Below, piece after piece: positions 52,284 through 59,497 of a stretch of 64,000 nucleotides of DNA; position 1 is the stretch's first letter; each line of letters begins with the position of its first letter. Location: contig JAHHRJ010000005.1 in the NCBI GenBank assembly GCA_020025885.1, positions 5,721 through 69,720 of the forward strand. The letters run 5' to 3'. The DNA is from Butyricicoccus sp. Its GTDB lineage: Bacteria > Bacillota > Clostridia > Oscillospirales > Butyricicoccaceae. The notes under the pieces were generated by a model. That model was not told the origin of the DNA. It searched no databases and saw nothing but the letters and a program-made list of their open reading frames with translations. A program made the position numbers and the translations under genes.

Positions 52284-52838
52284 TCAGTGTATTTGCGGTG
52301 CAGGGTGGTCAGTGCCGAGCACAACACCGGGGGCGGTATGTGCTGCAAGGGCTTCTTCGATGTGCTGTACCAGCATATCGGGAGGACAAGCACCATCATT
52401 TTGTACAATGATATCTGGGCATTTCGGTTCATCATAGGGCAAATCCTTTCCGACAACCTGTGTGCCCTTGCTGTAAAGCTGCTTTTGATCGCGCTGGTAG
52501 AGCGTGTCCATGGTGACACGGACATAAATTTCTTTGTAGTTGGTAATGTGTTCATGATTCCATGCGCGTACATCGTCGTACATGGAAATCGAGCACACTA
52601 CAACATCAATGCCCTGCTCAGCGAGCAGGTTGCAAAGCCCAAACATTTCAAAGGCAGAGCTGCGTCGTGCCTCGGTGCTGTAATCTGTCTTAGTGTAGCA
52701 GGTGCTGCGCAGTACATCGCCGTCGAAAAAGACAATATTGTCTTTTTTGCTGTGCAAATGCTCATAAAATAGCGTGCCTAGAGTGGTTTTGCCTGCGCCC
52801 GATAGGCCGGTGAAAAAATAAACAGTTCCTTTTTTCAT
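52284..52838 (-). CDS. cysC: Adenylyl-sulfate (APS) kinase
   Basis: APS kinase phosphorylates APS to PAPS, the sulfuryl donor. P-loop is FTGLSGAGKTT at about residues 9-19, then FFDGDVLRS, the SISMYDDVRAWN block, and YEIYV-type and RDQKQLYSKG segments, close to the CysC consensus. Length 184 aa is typical. ATP sulfurylase and PAPS reductase genes are not nearby, so assimilation is not the obvious role; it lies 11 bases after a sulfotransferase-like gene. AAGGAG supports the ATG. Confidence 0.88.
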   Translation of the reverse strand: MKKGTVYFFTGLSGAGKTTLGTLFYEHLHSKKDNIVFFDGDVLRSTCYTKTDYSTEARRSSAFEMFGLCNLLAEQGIDVVVCSISMYDDVRAWNHEHITNYKEIYVRVTMDTLYQRDQKQLYSKGTQVVGKDLPYDEPKCPDIIVQNDGACPPDMLVQHIEEALAAHTAPGVVLGTDHPAPQIH

Positions 52839-52849
52839 GGGGGTTCTCC

Positions 52850-54835
52850 TTAGTGATATGCGGGGCCATCGAGCAGGGCGGGGTCGAGCTTGAGCGGCTC
52901 CATCATGCGCATTGGCTGGTTGTCCATATTGACAAAGTATAAGCCGCGCAGCAGCATCAGGCTGTAATCCAGTCTGTTTTTGTCCATATCTTCCACAACA
53001 GATCTTGCGGCAGCCTCACAATCCAAGGAAGTCTGTTGAGTCTCTCTATCAGAAGATATGGATACTTGTGGGTCGCTGTGATGATAATAATCGCGCCAGC
53101 TCTCATAGATATATTGATTTGCACAGGTAAAGTGTGCAATTTTGTCACGAATCCATGCTTCGTCAACCGGCTCACCCTTGTAGTATTGGAAGGCATAGCC
53201 ATACGTTTCATAGACATCGCGCATAAAATATTCCAAAAAGGCACGTTCCTCATCGTTTGCATATTCATCATAGGTGGCATATACTGTTCTGGGGTCAAAT
53301 CCAATCGCATTGCCGCGATAGGATTCCGGATTCATACCATTGGGTCCGGAGCAGTAGGTCATCGTTTCGGTGTAGGGAATGTCCAGAAATTCTGCAAGCG
53401 CCGTAAAGGTCGCCTTGGGGTGCAGCTTGCCGTCCTCAAAGCGTACCAGACGGCTGTCATGTTTAATGCGGTCATAGGGGTCGACCAGATAGTTGCGGCT
53501 TAAAAGCTGTTCATTGATGGTATCAACTATGATAACATGCGTGTTTTCTTTTTCCTCATCTGTATAGCACGATTTTTCCACCACCGAACGCATTGTGGCA
53601 GCGTAGCGCGTAGTGATGCGGCGCATGGGGAAAAAAGTTTTAATATATTTAAAATGTTTGAAAACAGGCGAATTTTGAATGGTGTCATAGGATTCTGAGG
53701 TGAGCACGGTTGTTTTTTCGTCTTTACCAATGTGTGCATCACAGAATATATTTGGAAAATGCGGCTGAAAAAACAGTGCTGGAGCAATTCGTTCTTCGGG
53801 ATCAGGCTGCACGATAGATGAGCGGTTATTCAAGTACAGTGAGACAAGAATGTCTTTATCTGTTGGCTCGGTTTTCAGGTTGAGCAGCTGCCGGATATAA
53901 AAGATATCGCGTCGGTTTTGACGCAGACGCTGCCTGCTTTTTTCTAAGGTCTTCTCAACATCTTCCATCATGATAGAGTCAAAGGCAATCAGGTTGGGAT
54001 GCCCATAACAGATTTCATTGAAAAAGTCACCGCCGTTATCCGTACTCAGCTGGGCGTGCCAAATCAGGCGGTTGATTTCGCGCAGACCAAGAGGCTTCAC
54101 CTCGTTTTGCGTATAATCAATCCCATAGCGTTCCTTAAAGTCGAAGGGATACTGTGAGACTTCATCGCCAAACAGAAAGATGAATTTTTTGTCCTTTAAA
54201 ATTTGGGAAAAGTCCAGTACAGGCAGATAGGCACAGAACTGCACCCAGTCGGTATAATGCAGATAGATGTGGTTTTCCTTTGCGACCCATTCGCTGGGGC
54301 GCACACTGTCATTTAAGTATTCCAGCTGATATTGGGAAAACAAATCGGTGGTCAAAACAGGCTTGCTCAGGTCCTTGAAAAACCAGCGGTCTATAATGGC
54401 ATCGTTAAAATTGATATACTCCCCAAATTGATTGCTCTGCGGGTCAAAGGGGACAAAGCCTTTTTCATCAAAGGGGAAAAACAGCATTGGCAGGTCTTCA
54501 AACGCTGGAAAGTCAGAACGAAAGAAATAGGGATATTCCTCCAGTTTTTTTATGTTCAGCCCATACCGCTTTTGCTGTTCCTGTACATTCGGCAGATAAA
54601 AAGCCTGCGTCATCAAGTCCCAAATTTCAGCCTGAAAAAGTCCCTGATTAAAAAGGGAGACAAAGGAAGTGAATGCGATGCGGTGATCTCCCTTGGAAAA
54701 GAAAATATAGCTTGCGGCTTCCAATTCTTCCTCGGGTGCTAAATTATTTTCGTGGAGCGCAAGCGTGAACGCCTTTTGAGCCTTTTCCTTTTGGTTCAGC
54801 TCCGCGAGCTTACGCGCGATTTCGATTGTTTTCAT
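52850..54835 (-). CDS. Large sulfotransferase-like protein
   Basis: A 661-aa soluble protein with a helical, TPR-like N-terminus (about residues 1-75). Two later regions recall P-loop sulfotransferases. One, near residue 265, is LSTDNGGDFFNEICYGHPNL, in the place of the 5'-phosphosulfate loop followed by the usual HPN. The other, near residue 470, is LVRFEDGKLHPKATFTALAE then FLDIPY, the C-terminal sulfotransferase motif. The P-loop residues are divergent, so the call is tentative. It lies between flagellin and APS kinase on one strand, which supports use of PAPS. AAGGA favours ATG 54835; ATG 54841 is possible. Confidence 0.5.
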   Translation of the reverse strand: MKTIEIARKLAELNQKEKAQKAFTLALHENNLAPEEELEAASYIFFSKGDHRIAFTSFVSLFNQGLFQAEIWDLMTQAFYLPNVQEQQKRYGLNIKKLEEYPYFFRSDFPAFEDLPMLFFPFDEKGFVPFDPQSNQFGEYINFNDAIIDRWFFKDLSKPVLTTDLFSQYQLEYLNDSVRPSEWVAKENHIYLHYTDWVQFCAYLPVLDFSQILKDKKFIFLFGDEVSQYPFDFKERYGIDYTQNEVKPLGLREINRLIWHAQLSTDNGGDFFNEICYGHPNLIAFDSIMMEDVEKTLEKSRQRLRQNRRDIFYIRQLLNLKTEPTDKDILVSLYLNNRSSIVQPDPEERIAPALFFQPHFPNIFCDAHIGKDEKTTVLTSESYDTIQNSPVFKHFKYIKTFFPMRRITTRYAATMRSVVEKSCYTDEEKENTHVIIVDTINEQLLSRNYLVDPYDRIKHDSRLVRFEDGKLHPKATFTALAEFLDIPYTETMTYCSGPNGMNPESYRGNAIGFDPRTVYATYDEYANDEERAFLEYFMRDVYETYGYAFQYYKGEPVDEAWIRDKIAHFTCANQYIYESWRDYYHHSDPQVSISSDRETQQTSLDCEAAARSVVEDMDKNRLDYSLMLLRGLYFVNMDNQPMRMMEPLKLDPALLDGPAYH

Positions 54836-54852
54836 AGTCATTTATCCTTATA

Positions 54853-54889
54853 AAACGAAAAGAAAGGGGGCGGGAAAAGTCCTGCCCCC
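54853..54889 (-). terminator. Terminator or attenuator between flagellin and the sulfotransferase-like gene
   Basis: On the minus strand GGGGGC-A-GGA, loop CTTT, TCC-C-GCCCCC and then TTTCTTTT. It would strongly reduce read-through from flagellin, while allowing some transcription of the modification genes. Confidence 0.8.
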
Positions 54890-54930
54890 TGACTCATCAT
54901 AGAAAGTCCAAGGTTTTAACCTTTTTAAAA

Positions 54931-56517
54931 TTACTGGAGAAGCTGCAGAACACCCTGTGGCAGCTGATTTGCCTGAGCCAGCATTGCCTGCGCAGACTGA
55001 ACCAGAATGTTATTCTTGGTGTACTTCATCATCTCATCAGCAACATCAGTATCACGGATGGTTGCCTCAGCATCTTGAATGTTCTCAGTCATAACAGACA
55101 GGTTGTTAGAAGTGTGTTCCAGACGGTTCTGCAGTGCACCCAAGTCACCACGTGTGGAAGATACAGAGTTGATTGCATCCTGAATGACCTGAATTGCTGC
55201 ACCTGCGCTATCCGCATTGCTGATATCCAGCCCCTTTAGACCAAGCGCCTGCGTATGCAAATCGGCGACATTGACATTCATCTGGTTGAACTTGTCAGAA
55301 GTATCACCAATCTGAAGCTTCAGACCTTCACCCTTGTCGCCTTCAATTCTCAGTTGATTACCATCAATAGTTGCTTTCACACCAGCCTTTTCGGAGATGA
55401 GCGCCAGATTCTCTGCTTGATTTCCAGCTTCATTCAAAACAGTTACATCCGCACCCAATGTGAAATTTGCTCCTGACAGACCACCGCTTGCGGCAACAAT
55501 AAACTTCTTTCCATTGATAGAAAAGACGGATTCATCAAAGTTCGATCCAGTAAAGCGAGTAATAGAAGCGTCAGCAACCAATCGAGCCTCTGATTTTCCC
55601 TTTTCGGAAGCAAATGTTCCAGCGACGCTGGGCGCCTCAGAATCAACAAGACCGATGCTACCAATCTGAGGCGCATCCGAACCTGCCTTCAGGTTGGTAA
55701 ATTTAATTTCGCCATTTGTAGCGTCCAAAGAGATATCAAAATCTTTACTCAGAGAGGTTTTCTTGAGTTCACTAACAAGAGCGCTCATAACCTCAGAACC
55801 CTTGATTTCAGAACCCTTAGCAGTGAATACAGCTTTTCCGTCTTTATCATATAGTGTAGTAGCGTCAGATCCAGTTGCACCAGTACTAGCTCTCAGTTTA
55901 ACAGAAATCATGCGTCCATCTTCCAAACCAATGTTTGCAGTGAATTCCTGACCAACTTTAGCACCGGTTGAGGAGTTGAATCCACCAACGGAAGCAGCAG
56001 TAGTACTCAATTTAAAGCTAAATGAACCCTTTGTAGCAGCAGCCTTTGTTGAACCTATATTGCCACCGAGGACAACCTTACCATTGCCGCCGCCAAGAGA
56101 GCCGTCTAGCAGTTTCTGACCATTGAAGTTAGAGGAGTCAGCGATGCGGTCGATTTCCTCCAACAGGGAGTCAACTTCCTTCTGCAGGTTCTCACGGTCA
56201 ACCTCGTTCTGGTAAGTGCCGTTAGAGGACTGGGTAGCCAGATACTTCATACGGCCGAGCATATCATGTACTTCCTGCATTGCGCCTTCAGCGGTCTGCA
56301 CGAGAGAAATGCCGTCCTTAACGTTCTTGCTTGCCGCGTTCAGACCGGTGATCTGTGCGCGCATCTTTTCGGAAATAGCCAAGCCAGCAGCGTCATCACC
56401 AGCGCGGTTGATGCGGTAGCCGGAGCTCAGCTTCTCAAGGTTCTTGCTCAGAGACTTGGTGTTGTTGTTGTAGTTGCGATATGCGTTCATCGCAGAGATA
56501 TTGTGTTGGATTCTCAT
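54931..56517 (-). CDS. fliC: Flagellin
   Basis: The filament subunit, 528 aa. Conserved D0/D1 ends: MRIQHNISAMNAYRNY, KLSSGYRINRAGDDAAGLAI and the C-terminal VMTENIQDAEATIRDTDVADEM and AQANQLPQGVLQLLQ. A variable, beta-rich outer region spans about 160-410. In the TLR5-contact segment LGRMKYLATQS, Arg90 and Leu94 equivalents are kept but Glu93 is Tyr. Two sigma-28 promoters and CsrA-type hairpins lie upstream. It is the first gene before the sulfotransferase-like gene. Confidence 0.97.
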   Translation of the reverse strand: MRIQHNISAMNAYRNYNNNTKSLSKNLEKLSSGYRINRAGDDAAGLAISEKMRAQITGLNAASKNVKDGISLVQTAEGAMQEVHDMLGRMKYLATQSSNGTYQNEVDRENLQKEVDSLLEEIDRIADSSNFNGQKLLDGSLGGGNGKVVLGGNIGSTKAAATKGSFSFKLSTTAASVGGFNSSTGAKVGQEFTANIGLEDGRMISVKLRASTGATGSDATTLYDKDGKAVFTAKGSEIKGSEVMSALVSELKKTSLSKDFDISLDATNGEIKFTNLKAGSDAPQIGSIGLVDSEAPSVAGTFASEKGKSEARLVADASITRFTGSNFDESVFSINGKKFIVAASGGLSGANFTLGADVTVLNEAGNQAENLALISEKAGVKATIDGNQLRIEGDKGEGLKLQIGDTSDKFNQMNVNVADLHTQALGLKGLDISNADSAGAAIQVIQDAINSVSSTRGDLGALQNRLEHTSNNLSVMTENIQDAEATIRDTDVADEMMKYTKNNILVQSAQAMLAQANQLPQGVLQLLQ

Positions 56518-56518
56518 G

Positions 56519-56535
56519 TTTAGGTTCCTCCTAAA
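56519..56535 (-). promoter_or_regulatory. CsrA-type hairpin over the flagellin ribosome binding site
   Basis: The mRNA reads UUUAGG-AGGAA-CCUAAA: a perfect 6-bp stem with GGA in the loop, ending 3 bases before the flagellin AUG. The loop is also the Shine-Dalgarno sequence. Confidence 0.7.
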
Positions 56536-56551
56536 AATTTTGTTTTATGTG

Positions 56552-56567
56552 ATAGGGCACATCCTAT
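56552..56567 (-). promoter_or_regulatory. Second CsrA-type hairpin in the flagellin leader
   Basis: AUAGG-AUGUGC-CCUAU: the stem presents AGGAUGU, close to the CsrA consensus core, about 35 bases upstream of the first site. The B. subtilis hag leader also has two CsrA sites. Confidence 0.6.
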
Positions 56568-56732
56568 ACCCCAGCACAGTTTTTGGTACGTCCTTTATTT
56601 TCTCTATGCCATAGACAAAGGAAAAAGCAAAGAGCGCGAAAATATGTTCAACCGACTTGCGCAAATCGGCGAGAACCAAAATAATGTTATGTACATTTAC
56701 AAAGCTGAGAACATTCACTGCTTACATTTATA

Positions 56733-56759
56733 TTATCGTCAAGTTTTGATATAACTTAA
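56733..56759 (-). promoter_or_regulatory. Sigma-28 promoter, flagellin proximal
   Basis: TTAA, 15-base spacer and GACGATAA on the minus strand; the sigma-28 consensus is TAAA-N15-GCCGATAA. It lies about 216 bases before the flagellin start. Confidence 0.6.
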
Positions 56760-56818
56760 GCTTTTTTTACTTTTTTTGCAGAGAATTTCTAAATTTGTAA
56801 AAATACACCGTGCATAGT

Positions 56819-56840
56819 TTGTGAGCACCTTGGCTCACGA
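56819..56840. promoter_or_regulatory. Palindromic operator candidate
   Basis: TTGTGAGC, 6 bases, GCTCACGA: an 8-base imperfect palindrome that spans the -35 and spacer of the plus-strand promoter and the transcribed start of the distal sigma-28 promoter. Confidence 0.4.
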
Positions 56841-56847
56841 GTATATT
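56819..56847 (+). promoter_or_regulatory. Sigma-A promoter candidate upstream of a 43-codon ORF
   Basis: TTGTGA, 17-base spacer, TATATT, with the predicted start about 26 bases before the ATG at 56880. Confidence 0.45.
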
Positions 56848-56872
56848 ATCGGCAAGATAGCAGATAACTTAA
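56846..56872 (-). promoter_or_regulatory. Sigma-28 promoter, flagellin distal
   Basis: TTAA, 15-base spacer and a perfect GCCGATAA on the minus strand. The stretch TTAAGTTA resembles the extended TAAAGTTT form of the -35. Confidence 0.7.
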
Positions 56873-56879
56873 GGATATT

Positions 56880-57011
56880 ATGATAAATTTTTTGTTTTTA
56901 TATGGGATGGCAAGAACACAGATTCTAAAGCGAGGTGACGCAGATGAAATGCAAAAGACTGTTCAGGCAGATGCTATCTTTCAAAACCGCAGGAAACTGC
57001 TAGAAAAATGA
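56880..57011 (+). CDS. Possible small protein, 43 aa
   Basis: An ORF opposite to its neighbours, between the flagellin promoters and csrA. It begins MINFLFLYGM and has a charged C-terminal half (DADEMQKTVQAD, NRRKLLEK). AAGGA lies 4 bases before the ATG, a sigma-A-like promoter lies at 56819-56847, and its stop codon falls at the edge of a bidirectional terminator. No known family recognised. It may be chance; a 19-codon ORF with a better spaced AGGTGA (56944-57003) overlaps it in another frame. Confidence 0.3.
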   Translation: MINFLFLYGMARTQILKRGDADEMQKTVQADAIFQNRRKLLEK

Positions 57012-57012
57012 G

Positions 57013-57036
57013 AAAAACGCCCAAATGGACGTTTTT
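57013..57036. terminator. Bidirectional terminator after csrA
   Basis: AAAAACGCCC and GGACGTTTTT pair around AAAT, with A- and T-runs on both sides; flanking TGAG/CTCA lengthens the stem. It ends the csrA transcript on the minus strand and could end the small plus-strand ORF. Confidence 0.75.
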
Positions 57037-57078
57037 CTCATGCAAATAAAAATAGAGAATCAGGAAAATACAGCACGA

Positions 57079-57315
57079 TCATTCCTTGTTTTTTGGGGCG
57101 TGCAACAGCTGACGCAGTGTTGTGGGGGAGGCGCTGTTGTCAGCCGCCTCCTTGTTAATACGAGCTGCTTCTAATAGCTCCGTGCGGTTGATTGGTGTTT
57201 CGCGTGGGGCATCAATTGCCAAACGCACGCGGTCAGAACTGATTCCTGCAATCGTCACAGTGACATTGTCACCAATCTGCACAGATTCTCCCTTGCGGCG
57301 TTGTAGAATCAGCAT
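57079..57315 (-). CDS. csrA: Translational regulator CsrA
   Basis: CsrA binds GGA-loop hairpins in mRNA. The N-terminus MLILQRRKGESVQIGDNVTV and RVRLAIDAPRETPINRTELL are diagnostic. At 78 aa it is normal for Bacillota, with a FliW-binding-type C-terminal extension. It overlaps fliW by 7 bases. The flagellin leader upstream of 56517 has two matching sites. Confidence 0.96.
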   Translation of the reverse strand: MLILQRRKGESVQIGDNVTVTIAGISSDRVRLAIDAPRETPINRTELLEAARINKEAADNSASPTTLRQLLHAPKNKE

Positions 57316-57764
57316 GGGATGCCCTCCTCGTTTAGAAGGTCGGACAGTTTGTGCTGGAATGTATAGCCGCTGTTGTTGAGAATGACTTGATACGCAATGC
57401 GGGTCTCAAGGTGCATAGCGATTGGATACCGCAGGTTGACGGTGCTTTCGCTCATTGGCTCACGCAGAACACAAATGGCATAGAGTGCGATATGCTCTCC
57501 TGAGGGATCACCCAGACGAACACAGTCCTCATCTGGAAGATCCGGCGCATAGTCTGGTACCAGCTGGAAGGGATCAAGTACAACAAATGCCAGATTGGGC
57601 TCCTCTGTACTTTGTAGACAGAAGGGGGAGGCAATATCATCCTCCAAGCGAATTAAGAGAAATTCATGTGCGTTTTCAAAGCCAAACAGCCCATTTGGAA
57701 ACTGAATGATTTCATCGGCTGTATATGTAATTTCTCCGCAGTATTTTGTTTGAATTTTCATCAT
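57309..57764 (-). CDS. fliW: Flagellar assembly factor FliW
   Basis: FliW sequesters CsrA until flagellin binds it, coupling flagellin synthesis to secretion. Typical features are IIQFPNGLFGFENAHEFLLI, then the VLDPF motif and a C-terminal PIAMHLETRIAYQVIL segment. Length 151 aa. Overlaps both csrA (7 bases) and the DUF6470 gene (4 bases). Confidence 0.95.
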   Translation of the reverse strand: MMKIQTKYCGEITYTADEIIQFPNGLFGFENAHEFLLIRLEDDIASPFCLQSTEEPNLAFVVLDPFQLVPDYAPDLPDEDCVRLGDPSGEHIALYAICVLREPMSESTVNLRYPIAMHLETRIAYQVILNNSGYTFQHKLSDLLNEEGIPC

Positions 57765-58363
57765 GCGTTCACATCAATGGGCTCATAGTTTGGGTCAGCA
57801 GACGGTGGCACATAAAGCGGGCCGCCGATGTATTCAATGACAACATCTGGCTGCTGTGCAACAGAGATTTCAATGTTACCTGGTGTAAAGTGATAGTTGC
57901 CTTCGTTCATCTTCCAGTCAAAGCCCAGCTTGTCCATTTCATAACGAATGGACATTTCGCTGGGATCCCACGAGATTTGCGGGCCAGTTGTTGGCAAAAA
58001 TTGCAGACCAAGCTCTGTATTGATTTGAGTCGACTCCTTTGCGAACTGTGTTTCAAGCTCTTCGCCAACTTGAGCTTTCAGCAACAATTGACCATGACGT
58101 CCCGTGGTTGCCATTGCGTCATAGACAGCATTTTTCCCCTTTTGTGCTGCCTGTTCGATGCTGCGAAATGAAGTTGGTGAGATAGAATTACGTGCTTCAA
58201 AAGTGTCTAGTTTCAGCTGAATTGGTCGACTCTGAATACTTAGACCACCCTTGTCACGGTTGATTTCCAGCTCTGCTGTGCCGCGCGCGTACTCCAGCTT
58301 CGCATGGTTAACTTTCATTTCTATCTGGATGGGTACAGTTTTAATGCTTAATAATTGCTCCAT
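57761..58363 (-). CDS. DUF6470/YviE-like protein
   Basis: A 200-aa protein of unknown function placed between flgL and fliW, as YviE is in B. subtilis. It starts LLSIKTVPIQIEMKVNHAKL and contains repeated I-S-I/P-I-Q-type segments. Composition is polar with no membrane helix or signal peptide, so it is probably cytosolic. No molecular function can be read from the sequence. Confidence 0.8.
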   Translation of the reverse strand: MEQLLSIKTVPIQIEMKVNHAKLEYARGTAELEINRDKGGLSIQSRPIQLKLDTFEARNSISPTSFRSIEQAAQKGKNAVYDAMATTGRHGQLLLKAQVGEELETQFAKESTQINTELGLQFLPTTGPQISWDPSEMSIRYEMDKLGFDWKMNEGNYHFTPGNIEISVAQQPDVVIEYIGGPLYVPPSADPNYEPIDVNA

Positions 58364-58393
58364 AGGTGATCACCCCCTGAAAATATGTTATAG

Positions 58394-59470
58394 TTATCGC
58401 ATATAGTCGATGAATGACTGGTCTAAGATGCTGTTACCGATTTTGATGGCAGAGTTATAGAAAGTCTGCGCAAATGTAAGGTTTGTGTATGCCAGTGCAG
58501 GATCTACCTGAGTCAACTCGTGAATCTGTGTATAGAGAGAATCAGAAGTTTGCTCAAGGCGTTCGGTGTTGGTTTTCACAAAATTCGCGCGGGTGTCTAT
58601 TGTAGAGATTGCTTTGCGAATATCGTTGCGTGTTTCAGCAAACTGATTGCGCATTGCGCTTACGCCATCAAAATCAAAAACCTCGCTGTCAAATTTCTCT
58701 GCAATATTACGCAGCTGGCTGATGGCGTTTTTGGGATTTCCTGCAGCATCTTTGCCGAAGCCAATCACATTGATGCCTGGCATGGAAACATCCATTGCAC
58801 TGGACATGTTGATATCACTGGAAGATGTAAAGTCTCCCATACCGCCGTTGTTGTTCTTCATGCTGAGACCAATATCAACATACAGGTTTTCTTTTGCATA
58901 ATGCTCAAGAACCTGCACACCCTTGAGTGTTTTGCCATCAGCGGTAATTAGTTCGGCTTCTTTGCCATCTTTCGTCAAACCAGTATCTACATTGATGCCG
59001 CGGTAGTACAGATTGTATTTATCGTCAAGGGAGAAGGGAGCTTCGTCTGTACCCTGTCCGCCAAAGAGAAAGTCATCGTTATACTTCGCATTTAACGACT
59101 GTACCATGGATTCCATGTGACCACGAATGGTCTTTGCGACCAGCTTACGGGACTCCCAGTCCTTATCACCGTTCATACCCGTGGAAATATCGTAATCAAT
59201 CTTGTCCGCTAAATTGCTGACTTCCAGTCCACTGCTCCACATCTGGTCGAAACGCTCCGTTACGCTTTTGCTGTTCTGGATGTAGTTATCTGTCTTACCA
59301 TAAGAACGAATCAGCTTGAAAGAACGGGTCGCAGCTACTGGATTGTCACCAAAACTGCGGAATTGTTTAAAATCAGTTGCAGTTTGACGTGCTGATTCCA
59401 GATTGATACGCGAACGCATGAGATTAGAACGATAGCTGCGGATAACACCCGCAGAGGAAATTCTTAACAT
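58394..59470 (-). CDS. flgL: Flagellar hook-filament junction protein FlgL
   Basis: FlgL joins hook to filament. The flagellin-like N-terminus has RSRINLESARQTATDFKQFR and SFGDNPVAATRSFKLI, and the C-terminus PALAYTNLTFAQTFYNSAIK. Length 358 aa. It follows flgK after 27 bases. Confidence 0.93.
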   Translation of the reverse strand: MLRISSAGVIRSYRSNLMRSRINLESARQTATDFKQFRSFGDNPVAATRSFKLIRSYGKTDNYIQNSKSVTERFDQMWSSGLEVSNLADKIDYDISTGMNGDKDWESRKLVAKTIRGHMESMVQSLNAKYNDDFLFGGQGTDEAPFSLDDKYNLYYRGINVDTGLTKDGKEAELITADGKTLKGVQVLEHYAKENLYVDIGLSMKNNNGGMGDFTSSSDINMSSAMDVSMPGINVIGFGKDAAGNPKNAISQLRNIAEKFDSEVFDFDGVSAMRNQFAETRNDIRKAISTIDTRANFVKTNTERLEQTSDSLYTQIHELTQVDPALAYTNLTFAQTFYNSAIKIGNSILDQSFIDYMR

Positions 59471-59497
59471 AGTAGTTTGCCTCCTAATTCTTCAATA

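Noticed and set aside
56944..57003. 19-codon plus-strand ORF with AGGTGA upstream
   Set aside because: Too short to support and overlaps the 43-codon candidate, whose stop coincides with the terminator. Kept only as an alternative.
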